Source of the DNA: Pseudomonadota bacterium | GTDB lineage: Bacteria; Desulfobacterota; Desulfobulbia; Desulfobulbales; JAGXFP01 | NCBI GenBank assembly: GCA_018823285.1 | Contig: JAHJIQ010000003.1 | Coordinates: 1 to 64,000 of the forward strand | Direction of reading: 5' to 3' | Length of the DNA: 64,000 nucleotides | Part shown: in pieces, positions 37,585 to 47,018 of the stretch | Numbering within the stretch: the stretch's first letter is position 1 | How the letters are laid out: each line of letters begins with the position of its first letter | Notes under the pieces: model-generated | What the model was told of the DNA's origin: nothing | Database searches by the model: none | What the model saw: the letters and a program-made list of their open reading frames with translations, nothing else | Position numbers and translations under genes: made by a program

Positions 37585-38235
37585 TCAGCCCTCTGTCCAG
37601 AAGGTATTGGCAAGAAAGGGATTGCTCTTTTTTTCCGCACCAATTGTCGAGGACGAGCCTCCATAACCGTGTCCGGGCCAGACCCGTGTTTCGTCGGGAA
37701 GAACCAGCAGGCGCTCCCTGATCGCCCGGGACAGGGTTTTACCGTCGCCACCCGGGAAATCGGTTCTCCCCACACCTCCGACAAAGAGGGTGTCGCCGGT
37801 GAAAAGATTCGGCGCATTATACAGGCAGATCCCTCCCGGAGTATGGCCCGGCGTGAGAATGACCTGCAGCTGCTCGTTGCCGAAACTGATCAGGTCACCG
37901 TCCTGAACAATCCTGTCCGGCGGAGGTGACGGTTTGAGTCCCAATATTGAAAAGTACTGTTTGACCTCCGGCTGGCCGAAAAAATCAGCATCGCTTTTAT
38001 GAATCACGATTTCCGCGCCGGTCGCCTCTTTGATGGCGCCATTGCCGCAGACATGATCGGGATGACCGTGGGTGTTGATGATATATTTGACGCTTGCCTT
38101 CTGCTTTTTACATTCGGCCAACACCCTGCTCTCGTCTCCGCCCGGGTCAATGATGACCGCTTCCCTTGTCTCCTCACAGAAGACAAGATAACAGCAGACA
38201 GACATTGACCCGACCGTCATCGATATAATCTTCAT
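37585..38235 (-). CDS. Metallo-beta-lactamase-fold hydrolase (GloB-like)
   Basis: A 216-residue MBL-fold protein of the hydroxyacylglutathione hydrolase/persulfide dioxygenase superfamily. Metal ligands are in NTHGHPDHVCG, TPGHTPGG, FTGDTLFVGGVG and PGHGYG. Possible activities are glyoxalase II-like thioester hydrolysis or related thiol chemistry; the exact one is undetermined. It is 6 bp upstream of selB on the same strand, so the two are very likely co-transcribed, and a link with sulfur or selenium metabolism is possible but unproven. Confidence 0.88.
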   Translation of the reverse strand: MKIISMTVGSMSVCCYLVFCEETREAVIIDPGGDESRVLAECKKQKASVKYIINTHGHPDHVCGNGAIKEATGAEIVIHKSDADFFGQPEVKQYFSILGLKPSPPPDRIVQDGDLISFGNEQLQVILTPGHTPGGICLYNAPNLFTGDTLFVGGVGRTDFPGGDGKTLSRAIRERLLVLPDETRVWPGHGYGGSSSTIGAEKKSNPFLANTFWTEG

Positions 38236-38417
38236 TTACGCACCTCAGTTCTTTTCTTCCGAGTAACACACACGACCCGGAACATTTTCATCATCACAGA
38301 GGACACAGAGGACACAGAGAAAGTTTTTCACATCAATTACCTCTGTGGTCTCTGTGCTCTCTGTGGTTCACTTTATTGTCCCTTCAGGTTGCCATATCCG
38401 GGATGTGTGACAAACTT
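38236..38417. repeat. Inverted CACAGAG/CTCTGTG spacer repeat
   Basis: Between the MBL gene and the Mrp gene (both minus), iterated ACAGAGGACACAGAGGACAC (about 38295-38320) faces ACCTCTGTGGTCTCTGTGCT (about 38339-38358), which together can form a long imperfect hairpin with a ~20-nt loop. No gene is present. It may act as a transcription barrier. Confidence 0.6.
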
Positions 38418-39362
38418 TCAACAATCACAGGTAGCCGGGTCACACCCACCGCTGCCGCACCCGCATTCCTTCGTTACCGAAGCGAGCGAAACGGATGTTG
38501 CCCGTGATTTCTCGACATTATCGACCAGATTTTTGAATGCCTGAATCGCCGGGCTTTCCGCCTGCGAAACCAGATAGGGGTTGCCGGAGTCGCCTCCGAG
38601 CACCACCTTCGGATCAAGCGGAATACTGCCGAGGAAAGGCACCTTGAAGTCATCCGCCGTTTTGCGGCCGCCGCCGCTCTTGAACAGATCCACCGTTTTA
38701 TTGCAGTGCGGGCAGACAAGTCCGCTCATGTTCTCGACCAGCCCGAGAACTTTCATCTTGACATGTTTGCAGAAATTCAATGATTTTCGCACATCGGCCA
38801 GCGCCACTTCCTGGGGCGTGGTCACGACCAGCGCCTGAGCGTCTTTGATGGTGTTGGCAACGGTCAGGGGCTCATCGCCGGTCCCGGGGGGCGCATCGAT
38901 GATCAAATAGTCGAGTTCTCCCCAGTCCAGATCTGCAATGAACTGTCGTATCGCCTGGATCTTCAACGGACCACGCCAGATGATCGGATCATCGCGATTT
39001 TCCATCATATATTCAAGAGAAATAACCTTGAGATTTTTCCCGTAAGACATGGGAGGCACAAGCCCTCCGGATTTTTCCATATCGGAAAGTCTGGCAGTGA
39101 GATTAAGCATCCTGCAGATATCGGGGCCGTGCAGGTCAACATCCATGAGCCCGACTTTATACCCGCGCTCGGCAAGACCCAGGGCGAGATTTGTCGAGAC
39201 CGTGCTCTTGCCGACCCCCCCTTTGCCGCTCATCACGAGAATTTTATTCTTGATCCTGCCAAGAGAGGTGGCGATCGCCACATCCTGTTGCGCAACAGCA
39301 GCATTCTTTGAACCGCATGTGCTTTTCTTGCTCTCACAAGAACTGCCGCAAGTTTTACCCAT
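38418..39362 (-). CDS. mrp: Mrp/NBP35-family P-loop ATPase (Fe-S carrier)
   Basis: A 314-residue Mrp/ApbC/NBP35 protein. The deviant Walker A is VMSGKGGVGKSTVSTNLA (near residue 43), and a CPHC pair (VCPHCNKTVDLF) provides the subunit-bridging cluster ligands. Both ends are unusually Cys-rich: CGSSCESKKSTCG at the N-terminus and CGCGSGGCDPATCDC at the C-terminus. The family transfers Fe-S clusters to apo-proteins, fitting the several Fe-S enzymes nearby. GGAGG lies 8 nt before the ATG. Confidence 0.92.
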   Translation of the reverse strand: MGKTCGSSCESKKSTCGSKNAAVAQQDVAIATSLGRIKNKILVMSGKGGVGKSTVSTNLALGLAERGYKVGLMDVDLHGPDICRMLNLTARLSDMEKSGGLVPPMSYGKNLKVISLEYMMENRDDPIIWRGPLKIQAIRQFIADLDWGELDYLIIDAPPGTGDEPLTVANTIKDAQALVVTTPQEVALADVRKSLNFCKHVKMKVLGLVENMSGLVCPHCNKTVDLFKSGGGRKTADDFKVPFLGSIPLDPKVVLGGDSGNPYLVSQAESPAIQAFKNLVDNVEKSRATSVSLASVTKECGCGSGGCDPATCDC

Positions 39363-39402
39363 AGAACGAACCTCCGAAAATATATTACCGTTATCTGTTC
39401 AC

Positions 39403-40629
39403 TCAACTCACCAGGCAGTTCCGCCCTTTGCCCTTTGCACGATACAGAGCCTGATCCGCCGCTTTCACCAACTGCTCTGCGGTCATTTTTCCGTCATCGC
39501 GTGAAGCGACACCGATGCTCACGGTCACGCCAACTTTTTTATCCGGGTTCCTGCCTTTGGCGGCTCTTTTATCGCCCTTTTTCCTGGGCCGTTTATAATC
39601 CCTGACATAAAAATCACTGTCTTCTATAGACTGCCGCAATGCCTCCAGATGTTCCAGCACATCCTCTTTACCCTTGCCGGGGAATACGACTGTGAACTCT
39701 TCACCGCCATACCTGAAGGGCTTACCGCCCCCCCGGACGCGGGATATTCGAGCCGCGACCATCCTTAAGACCTGATCACCCACATCATGGCCATAGGTGT
39801 CGTTGAATTTTTTGAAATGATCAATATCAAGCATCGCCACCGTGTATCGCCCGGTCAGCCTGAGGAAGAGTTCATTCAATGATCTTCTCGCCGCAAGACC
39901 GGTCAATTCGTCACGGTAGGCCATGGAGTATGCGGCCTCGATTATGGAAACCGCCAGAATCAAACCACCAAAGGCAAAACAGATCGTTGAGAGAAGCCCC
40001 GAGTACACAGACAGGGCAAAATAACTGGCCGCCAGCGCCCAGACAAATCCGGTCTCGACCGCCCCCCGTTTCCTGGCCAGATGAATAAATAGAGCCAGCA
40101 GGGAAAACCCATAGGCAAGAACCCCGAAATCCGGAATATTGATCGGGACAGGAAGCGCAAACGGGATAATATTTTTTGCAAGATTTTCCGTCAACAGCGG
40201 ATAAGAGCTGTAAATCCAGGCAACAAGAAACGGCTGGCTGACAAGGGTTGCCGTTTTGAAAAAACCGCTGGAATTAAATATCCCCCGCTCCCCTGACCAG
40301 GCCAGGAAAACAAGATTCACCGGCAGAAGCACCGATACGGAGCCATGGACAACCGAAGCCAGCGGCAGATCAACATCAGTTCCCCGCACAAACTCATAGA
40401 TGGCCAGTTCCGAAAGAACAAGGGCAAGTACGGCCAGAACGGGGTTGAATCGATTAAACCGCCACCCGATAATCAACGCTGCAGCAGGAACCGCGAGGAG
40501 CATGCCCCTGGCAACCACCGGCCGCCAGTGGAGCATGCCCTCATTGCCATTAAAAATGATACAGGCGGCCAGCAGCAGGCCGCCCGGCACAAAAAAATGA
40601 AATATCCTTCTGGTAAGCACCGCTGCCAT
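39403..40629 (-). CDS. Membrane diguanylate cyclase
   Basis: A 408-residue protein with about eight hydrophobic helices (residues 10-245) and a C-terminal GGDEF domain (about 250-408). The active-site motif is GGEEF (RYGGEEFTVVF), with metal Asp in MLDIDHFKKFNDTYGH, so it should make c-di-GMP. No inhibitory RxxD site is present five residues upstream. The membrane part resembles no specific sensor class known to me. It is monocistronic next to the Mrp gene (40 bp) and could feed the PilZ proteins encoded elsewhere in the window. Confidence 0.9.
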   Translation of the reverse strand: MAAVLTRRIFHFFVPGGLLLAACIIFNGNEGMLHWRPVVARGMLLAVPAAALIIGWRFNRFNPVLAVLALVLSELAIYEFVRGTDVDLPLASVVHGSVSVLLPVNLVFLAWSGERGIFNSSGFFKTATLVSQPFLVAWIYSSYPLLTENLAKNIIPFALPVPINIPDFGVLAYGFSLLALFIHLARKRGAVETGFVWALAASYFALSVYSGLLSTICFAFGGLILAVSIIEAAYSMAYRDELTGLAARRSLNELFLRLTGRYTVAMLDIDHFKKFNDTYGHDVGDQVLRMVAARISRVRGGGKPFRYGGEEFTVVFPGKGKEDVLEHLEALRQSIEDSDFYVRDYKRPRKKGDKRAAKGRNPDKKVGVTVSIGVASRDDGKMTAEQLVKAADQALYRAKGKGRNCLVS

Positions 40630-40675
40630 GTCAGAAAATCTACCGCGATAAAATTTTTCCGAAACTGAGCGGATT

Positions 40676-41398
40676 TTACTCTATCCCGAGAAGCTCCACC
40701 TCAAAAACCAGCGCTGCGTTCGGACCGATATCCGGCCCGACTTCACGATCACCATAGGCAAGATCGGAGGGGATATACACCTCGTACTTACTGCCGACCG
40801 GCATCAACTGCAGAACCTCGGTCCAGCCTCTGATGACACCATTGACCCTGAAAGCTGCCGGCTGATCCCTCTTGTAGGAACTGTCAAACTCCTTGCCGTT
40901 CAGCAGCTTGCCACGATAATGAACTTTAACCTGATCCGTGGCCTTGGGAGTCGCCCCATCACCTTTCACCAGGACCTTGTACTGGAGACCGCTTTCGGTG
41001 ACAACCACACCTTCCTTGTCCTTATTGGCGGCAAAGAAAGCCTTGCCCTCTTCGAGGTTCTTATCGGCAAGCCCTTTCATTTTCGCTTCATATTCCTGCT
41101 GGATCTTTTTGGAAAAATCTCTTTTGGTCGATTCAATATCAGCTTCTTCCATAAGGATCTTCTTCTCGTTGAGACTGTCTTCGATTCCCCGGTAGAAAGT
41201 GGCAAGATCAATCTTGGTCCCGGTTTCCCGAAGAGATGTTCCGATATCGAGACCGAGAACATAGCTGACCTTGTCGTCAAAACTCTTGAGCTCAATATTC
41301 TTTTCGCTTTTATCCGCCTGCTGGCCACAACCGCTCATCACAGGTATGATCATCAGTATACTTGCAAGGATTATTCTTTTTTTCACGTTCTTCTCCAT
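40676..41398 (-). CDS. FKBP-type peptidyl-prolyl isomerase, lipoprotein
   Basis: A 240-residue FkpA/Mip-like isomerase. The start MEKNVKKRIILASILMIIPV leads a lipoprotein signal with lipobox VMSGC. An N-terminal helical dimerisation region (about 30-115) precedes the FKBP domain (about 125-238; VKVHYRGKLLNGKEFDSSY, VIRGWTEVLQLMPVGSKYEVYIP). It should catalyse proline isomerisation or chaperone proteins in the periplasm. A longer frame starts at 41545, but the lipoprotein signal decides for 41398. It is transcribed alone. Confidence 0.92.
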   Translation of the reverse strand: MEKNVKKRIILASILMIIPVMSGCGQQADKSEKNIELKSFDDKVSYVLGLDIGTSLRETGTKIDLATFYRGIEDSLNEKKILMEEADIESTKRDFSKKIQQEYEAKMKGLADKNLEEGKAFFAANKDKEGVVVTESGLQYKVLVKGDGATPKATDQVKVHYRGKLLNGKEFDSSYKRDQPAAFRVNGVIRGWTEVLQLMPVGSKYEVYIPSDLAYGDREVGPDIGPNAALVFEVELLGIE

Positions 41399-41601
41399 AT
41401 AAATATTTATCGTTCCCGCGAGATTGCGATGCCCGAATTGAACCGAATTGCCGGTTGATTTGAACTTTACCGCCCTTTTACTTCCGTATTCTTCCCAAAC
41501 CCCAACAAATAAAAACAGACAACGACTCCAGTTGTCTGCCACCACATACTATGTGAAGGCCGCTCATTTGCGACCGCTCAGACAATTCCTGAAATTAACA
41601 T

Positions 41602-44487
41602 TTAATCAGCCAGTTCCCTGATGGTCTGTCGGGCAAACACATTGCCTTTCTTGGCTGCGGTAGCATAGAGTTTTCTGGCCTGGTCGACACTTCTTTTGAC
41701 CCCGGAACCGGTTTCGTACATATATCCCAGAAAGAAAGCCGCCCGCGAATCCCCCTTTTGAGCCGACCGGTTCCACCATTCAACCGCTTTCATATAATCC
41801 TGGTCGACGCCGGTTCCGGTACAATAAAATACTCCGAGGCGATATTGCGCCTCAAGGTCACCTTTTTCAGCTGCCTTCATAATCCATTCAGCGGCCGTCC
41901 TGTCCGATTTTTTAACTCCCTCACCATTTGCATAGGCAAGTCCAAGATTGTACTGGGCGGTAACATGACCCTGCTCAGCGGCCTTTGCATACCATTCGGC
42001 AGCCTGGGAGCTGTTGCTTTTCACTCCCGACCCTGTCGCATAACTGCGCCCCAGATTATACTGGGCCTCAGCATCCCCCTGTTCAGCCGCCATCTTGTAC
42101 CATTTGACAGCTTCAGTACGGTTTTCCTTCACATATTTACCCAGGTCATACATCAACCCGAGTTTAAGCTGGGCGGCAGCATTTCCTTTCTGGGCAGACT
42201 GACTGAACCACTTCACCGCCTCCTGATCAGACTGTTTGACACCTTTTCCGGAGGCATAACTTTCCCCGAGACTGTACTGTGCACCGGGGTGGTCCTGTTC
42301 AGCAGCGGCGCGGAACCACTTCACCGCTTCACCCTGGTTTTTCTTGATGCCGCTGCCGGTAGAAAGACTGAGCCCATACTGGTACTGAGCCTTGGCATTC
42401 CCCTGTTCGGCAGCCTTGCCGAACCACTTTGCCGCTCTCCCGGCATCCTTCTTGACTGCTTCCCCCAGACTGTACATCAGACCGATATTGAACTGTGCCC
42501 GGGCATCACCCTGCTGGGCGGCGGCCAGATACCATTTTGCCGCCTGGGCAGGATCTTTGCCGACCCCTTTGCCAAGGGTATACATCAGACCAAGCTCATA
42601 CATGACCCGCTGATCGCCTTTCTCGGCAGCCATTTGGAACCATTTCACAGCCTCGGCATCACTTTTGGCAACTCCCTTACCCAGCCGGTACATGTTCCCC
42701 AGCATGAACTGAGAATCCACATGCCCCTGCTCGGCGGCCTTCCTGAACCAGACAACAGCCTCGGTGTCGGACTGATCAACACCGTCGCCCTTCGCCAGAC
42801 CTTCGCCATATTTGAACTGCGACTCCAGATGTCCTCCCTCAGCCGCCTGCCGGTACCATTTCATTGCGCTTTTTGCCGATTTGGGCGACCCCATCCCCGT
42901 CTCATAACTTTCCGCCAGGTTGTATTGGGCTTCCAGATGCCCCTGGTTGGCCGCCTTGCGAAACCACTTGACCGCTTTGGTGGCACTTTTTTCAATCTCC
43001 CCACCACCATCCCGGTAGAGTACGCCCAGGTTGAACTGCGCCTTCAAATCACCATTTTCAGCAGCGTTGGCAAGCCACTTCACGGAATCTTTATCAAGGG
43101 TTTCGCTGTCGATGGCGGCAAACTTCATATCCAGTTTTTTCCTGGCAAGCGCGTGTCCCTGATCGGCGGCTTTTGTCCACCATTGGGCGGCTTTCCCCTG
43201 GTCCTGTTCAACCCCCTCGCCAAAGGCATACATTTTACCAAGCATGTACTGCGCGTCAGGATGCCCCTTTTCAGCCGCTTTTTCAAACCAGCCGGCGGCC
43301 CCTTTCAGATCCTTGGACAGCCCCTTGCCGCCGGAAAGCATCGTGCCGATCCGAACCATTGATTCCATATCTCCCAGCGCAGCACCCTTGCTGTACCACT
43401 TAAGAGCCTCTTCCTGATCTTCGGGAATCTTTTCGGATCCTTTTTCATGCGCCTCGGCAAGCCTGGAGAAATCTGCCGCACTCCCTCCCAGTGCCGGCAT
43501 CCTCCAGAGGATGATCGAACCATCTTTGCCCCCTGAAACAAGCCTCCTGCCGTCATCCGAAAATTTTACAGAATTTACGGTCCCTTGATGACCAGCCAGA
43601 GCATAAAGGACCTTGCCGCTGTCGGCATACCAGAGAACGACGCCGCCTTTTTCAGTAGCGCCCGCAAGATATGTTCCATCTTTATTCAGATCCAGGTCAT
43701 GGACCTCACCCCACCACCATTCCCGAAGGTTGTTCTGCTCGGTTCCTGCTTCAACATCCCAGAATCTGACTGAACCATCCTTGCTTGCCGAGATCAGGGT
43801 GCTCCCGTCCGGAGAGTAGACAACAGCATAAACCCAGTCGCTGTGCCCTTTAAGATTTTTGACCAGTGCATCCTTCTGGGCATCCCAGATCCGGATATTC
43901 GCATCCCAGTTGTCGGAGCTTGCTATGAAATTACTGTCCGGGGACCAGCTCACTCCCAGAATATCGCTCTTTCCTTCCTGATAGGTGGCCATCTCCCGTC
44001 CGTTCGAGGCTTTCCAGGTGCGCACCGCATTGTCACCACTGCCGGAGACGATCGTTTTGCCATCTGCGGAATAGGCGATGGAGTTAATCTGCTGGGTATG
44101 CCCTTCCATGGTTTCCCGAAGTTTTTCCCTGCTGAAATCCCAAATCTGCAGAACGTAGTTCTTGTCCTTGGTCCGTGCGGCACAGGTCAATCGCTGGCCA
44201 TCGGGGGCAAACACCACTGCCGTTACTTCCAGGTTATCGCCAAGGTCGTGAAGTTTCTTGCCCGAGTCCGCATCCCAGACCAGCAACTTGCCGTCCAATC
44301 CTCCCGAAGCAAGCAGTTTGCCGTCCGGTGAAAAAGCAACCGAGAGGACTTCCCCCTGATGACCGGTGATCACGTTCTGCTGGAAATGGTCTTCAGCCGC
44401 CGAGAGGTCGACGGCAAAAACAGAAAGCAGCAACAAAAAAAACATTCCCCGGAATAAAAGGCGCAGACTCACGATAATTTTCCCCAT
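41602..44487 (-). CDS. Secreted WD40-Sel1 repeat fusion protein
   Basis: A 961-residue protein with signal peptide (residues 1-31, ending LSAAE). About seven WD40 repeats (residues ~38-330; units such as GHQGEVLSVAFSPDGKLLA and GHSDWVYAVVYSPDG) form one predicted beta-propeller. Sixteen full Sel1-like repeats of 36 residues and a partial one follow (~345-961; consensus AxKWFRKAAEQGHxxAQYxLG). Only the third Sel1 unit is degenerate. Both halves are protein-interaction scaffolds with no enzymatic motif. The signal peptide puts it in the periplasm or on the surface. It is divergent from the csgG-like gene with 250 bp between them, which suggests shared function or regulation. Confidence 0.9.
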   Translation of the reverse strand: MGKIIVSLRLLFRGMFFLLLLSVFAVDLSAAEDHFQQNVITGHQGEVLSVAFSPDGKLLASGGLDGKLLVWDADSGKKLHDLGDNLEVTAVVFAPDGQRLTCAARTKDKNYVLQIWDFSREKLRETMEGHTQQINSIAYSADGKTIVSGSGDNAVRTWKASNGREMATYQEGKSDILGVSWSPDSNFIASSDNWDANIRIWDAQKDALVKNLKGHSDWVYAVVYSPDGSTLISASKDGSVRFWDVEAGTEQNNLREWWWGEVHDLDLNKDGTYLAGATEKGGVVLWYADSGKVLYALAGHQGTVNSVKFSDDGRRLVSGGKDGSIILWRMPALGGSAADFSRLAEAHEKGSEKIPEDQEEALKWYSKGAALGDMESMVRIGTMLSGGKGLSKDLKGAAGWFEKAAEKGHPDAQYMLGKMYAFGEGVEQDQGKAAQWWTKAADQGHALARKKLDMKFAAIDSETLDKDSVKWLANAAENGDLKAQFNLGVLYRDGGGEIEKSATKAVKWFRKAANQGHLEAQYNLAESYETGMGSPKSAKSAMKWYRQAAEGGHLESQFKYGEGLAKGDGVDQSDTEAVVWFRKAAEQGHVDSQFMLGNMYRLGKGVAKSDAEAVKWFQMAAEKGDQRVMYELGLMYTLGKGVGKDPAQAAKWYLAAAQQGDARAQFNIGLMYSLGEAVKKDAGRAAKWFGKAAEQGNAKAQYQYGLSLSTGSGIKKNQGEAVKWFRAAAEQDHPGAQYSLGESYASGKGVKQSDQEAVKWFSQSAQKGNAAAQLKLGLMYDLGKYVKENRTEAVKWYKMAAEQGDAEAQYNLGRSYATGSGVKSNSSQAAEWYAKAAEQGHVTAQYNLGLAYANGEGVKKSDRTAAEWIMKAAEKGDLEAQYRLGVFYCTGTGVDQDYMKAVEWWNRSAQKGDSRAAFFLGYMYETGSGVKRSVDQARKLYATAAKKGNVFARQTIRELAD

Positions 44488-44740
44488 AGCTCTCTTTCCC
44501 CTGTCTCCACTTCCCCGAATCCACCTGTGAAAAAACAGCGCTCAATCAAAATTGTTAATCATTTGAATTAGGTACGGCAAGAACATTACTATATATAGCT
44601 GAACAAAACCAGTCGTGAATCGTATATTTTAAAATGCAGTAAAAAATTGACAAAAGCCGATTTTTTTATCTAATCTGAGGCGAATAAGGACAAATCAACC
44701 CATCCATTTTTCCGGAAAATCTTTCTTCACGAGGCCGAAA
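44488..44740. promoter_or_regulatory. Divergent promoter region with a sigma-70-like box set
   Basis: A 250-bp AT-rich region between the WD40-Sel1 gene and the csgG-like gene. TTGACA (44647-44652) and TCTAAT (44669-44674), 16 bp apart, form a plausible promoter for the csgG-like gene, ~65 bp before its ATG. No second structure is apparent. Confidence 0.4.
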
Positions 44741-45697
44741 ATGAAAAAGAACACCATACTCTCCCTGTTTTTCATCTCCCTGCTTGCCCTTTACGGTTGC
44801 CAGATCACCAATGCGGCCAGTCAGGAAACGACTACAGCCCAAGCCTATCCCGAGTATAAGGGTCTTCGCTATTCCATTGCCGTTTCCAAATTTGAGAACC
44901 AGTCCAACTGGTCCGGCCAATGGGATCTCGGCTCTGCCTGGGGAGCAGTCCTGACCGACTCGCTCAACCAGACGAACCGCTTCATCGTTCTCGGTGAAAA
45001 AGACATGCGCCAGGAAGCTATGGAAGAGCAGGATTTCGCCGCAAGCGGCAGGGCTGCCGGCGGCGGCAAAAAAGTCGTTACCGGTCAGATGACCCCCGGC
45101 CAGCTTCTGATCAAAGGAGCAATTACCCATTTTGCCGAGGAAACCGGCGGCACGGGAGGCGGAATCGGTTATGCCGGAATCACCCTCGGGGGCCAGATCA
45201 GCACCGCTGAAATTAACGTCATGCTGTACATTGTTGACTCATCAACCGGCCAGGTAGTCGCTTCCAGAAAATGTGTCGGCAGCGTCTCGAAAAAAGGGCT
45301 GACCGTCGGATTATCCCATGACGGATGGTCGGGAAACCTTGGCGGATTCAAGAAAACCAATGCCGGCAAAGCGGTTGAGCAGGCTGTCGATGAGGGTGTA
45401 CGTTTTCTGATCTCTCAGCTGGAAGGAATTCCCTGGAGCGGCTCTGTAGTCATGGTCAAAGGCGGAAAGGTATACGTCAACCGGGGCGAGAGGGAAGGTG
45501 TCACCCTCGGCCAGAAATTCAAAGTCGGCGAAACAACCACCCTCCGCGACCCCGATACCGGCGAAGTTCTTGACGAAAGCATGGAGACTGCCGGAATGAT
45601 CGAAGTGATCAGCGTGAAAGACAAACTTTCAATCTGCAAGATAGTTTCGGGGACCGCGATCGCCAAAGGCATGTCGGTCCAGCAGGCGGACATCTGA
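44741..45697 (+). CDS. CsgG/LpoB-like outer-membrane lipoprotein
   Basis: A 318-residue lipoprotein (lipobox LLALYGC; mature Cys20). The core resembles CsgG/HfaB: ISVxKFENQSNWSG-like start (YSIAVSKFENQSNWSG), DxLNQTNRFIVLGEKDM, a Gly-rich segment (TGGTGGGIGYAGI), and AEINVMLYIVDSSTGQVV. It has ~90 extra residues (about 230-318) forming a C-terminal beta-domain, absent from E. coli CsgG. CsgG builds a nonameric secretion pore; whether this one does is unproven, as many relatives are only OM-anchored assembly factors. The FlgT-like gene follows after ~90 bp on the same strand. Confidence 0.85.
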   Translation: MKKNTILSLFFISLLALYGCQITNAASQETTTAQAYPEYKGLRYSIAVSKFENQSNWSGQWDLGSAWGAVLTDSLNQTNRFIVLGEKDMRQEAMEEQDFAASGRAAGGGKKVVTGQMTPGQLLIKGAITHFAEETGGTGGGIGYAGITLGGQISTAEINVMLYIVDSSTGQVVASRKCVGSVSKKGLTVGLSHDGWSGNLGGFKKTNAGKAVEQAVDEGVRFLISQLEGIPWSGSVVMVKGGKVYVNRGEREGVTLGQKFKVGETTTLRDPDTGEVLDESMETAGMIEVISVKDKLSICKIVSGTAIAKGMSVQQADI

Positions 45698-45789
45698 TCT
45701 TTCCTTCAATTCCAATTTCGCCCCCTGCACGGACCTTCGTCATGAAGGGCCGTGCAGGATCAACCACTCCCAGAAAAGGTTATCCGCCC

Positions 45790-46935
45790 ATGAACAACCT
45801 CCGGACCCTGTTCAGCATCGCTACCGCTCTCTTCTTTATTGTTTTCGCAATCCCGCTTCCTGCTCATGCCGAGGACAGCGCCAAAGAGGTTGTCGCCACC
45901 GGCCTTGGCGGAGGTGAACCCGCAAAGGCTCGCGATGCCGCGATCAATGACGCGTTGCGAAAAGCGGTCGAACAGGGGGTCGGAACCTACGTTTCATCGG
46001 AGACCCTGGTCCAGCAGATGATGCTCATCGAAGACCGGATATATTCGGAAAGCCGCGGTTTTGTGCAGAAATACGAGATACTGAACGAGAAGAAGGAAGA
46101 CGGAATCTACGAAGTTAAAATCAAAGCCCTGGTGAAGATGGCCGAACTGGCCAAAGAACTTGAAGCGATCGGGATCATCCTCCGCAAAAAACAGAACCCG
46201 AGGGTGATGGTCCTGGTCCACAGCCGGGAGACGAACAGCTCTTTTCTCGGGGTCGAGCTTGAAGGCAACCGGAGTTCGGAAAACCAGCTGGAAAAAATCC
46301 TTCTCCAGAAAGGTTTCAGACTGGTGGATGCGTCCCAGACCAGCCGCAAAAAACAACTCTCATCATTGTTGCTGGCCGACAATCCATCTCAGGCCGCAAG
46401 CCTCGCGAAAGATTTCGGAGCGGAAATCCTTATCGAGGCGGATGTGCGCCGCTCATTTGTTGATGAAAGAAAGGTCCTGGGCCGGAGCATGCGTTTCTTC
46501 ACCAATGAGATCCGCCTGAAAGCCCTGGAGACTGACACCGCCAAGATTCTCTATTCAGGTTACGACTCACTTCCCGCTTCCGGAGCCGCCTCCCTGCAGC
46601 CTCTTGAGGAAACAACCGGAAAACTTGCCCAGGAGATGGTTACTGCAATCCTTGAGCAGTGGAGCAAGGATGTCTATCAATCCGCAACTTTTCAGATCAA
46701 TCTTGCCTCAATAAGCTACACCGATCTGAACGCCATCAGCGAGGGGTTACGCGAACTGAGGGGCATGGGGCAGATCCAGACCAGAAGCTTCCAGGGTGGC
46801 TCTGCCGTTCTGGAAGTCAGTTTCCAGGGCAGCATCAATGATCTCGCCGATGGAATCAGCGGGTTGAAAGAGCCGAAGCTCAGGGTGACCGGTCTGCAGG
46901 CAAATACCATTGAAGTAAAACTTGCCGCCAGATAA
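45790..46935 (+). CDS. FlgT-like periplasmic protein
   Basis: A 381-residue exported protein: signal peptide about 1-28 (ending PAHAED), then a domain starting EVVATGLGGGEPAKARDAAINDALRKAVEQGVGTY that matches the N-terminal domain of flagellar assembly protein T and LPP20-type proteins. A middle domain resembling the CsgG/TolB-like fold and a C-terminal domain (YTDLNAISEGLREL to the end) follow. No flagellar gene is nearby, so it more probably serves the CsgG-like lipoprotein encoded 90 bp upstream. ATG 45790 is chosen because it opens the signal peptide. Confidence 0.8.
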   Translation: MNNLRTLFSIATALFFIVFAIPLPAHAEDSAKEVVATGLGGGEPAKARDAAINDALRKAVEQGVGTYVSSETLVQQMMLIEDRIYSESRGFVQKYEILNEKKEDGIYEVKIKALVKMAELAKELEAIGIILRKKQNPRVMVLVHSRETNSSFLGVELEGNRSSENQLEKILLQKGFRLVDASQTSRKKQLSSLLLADNPSQAASLAKDFGAEILIEADVRRSFVDERKVLGRSMRFFTNEIRLKALETDTAKILYSGYDSLPASGAASLQPLEETTGKLAQEMVTAILEQWSKDVYQSATFQINLASISYTDLNAISEGLRELRGMGQIQTRSFQGGSAVLEVSFQGSINDLADGISGLKEPKLRVTGLQANTIEVKLAAR

Positions 46936-46963
46936 TCATCTTCAGAAAAAGAAGCCTCTCTTA

Positions 46964-47018
46964 CACCCTTCGGGTATAAGTTTCGTATGAGCAGACAAGC
47001 TGCTCAACTTAAGCTTTA
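46964..47018. repeat. Palindromic repeat family A (inverse), overlapping the vanY stop
   Basis: One near-consensus copy between the FlgT-like gene and the minus-strand peptidase gene. Read on the minus strand it begins TAAAGCTTAAGTTGAGCAGC, and its first three bases are the stop codon of the peptidase gene (47016-47018). Confidence 0.88.

Noticed and set aside
41758..43362. A 534-codon plus-strand frame opposite the WD40-Sel1 gene
   Set aside because: Its regular pattern simply mirrors the Sel1 repeats on the other strand.
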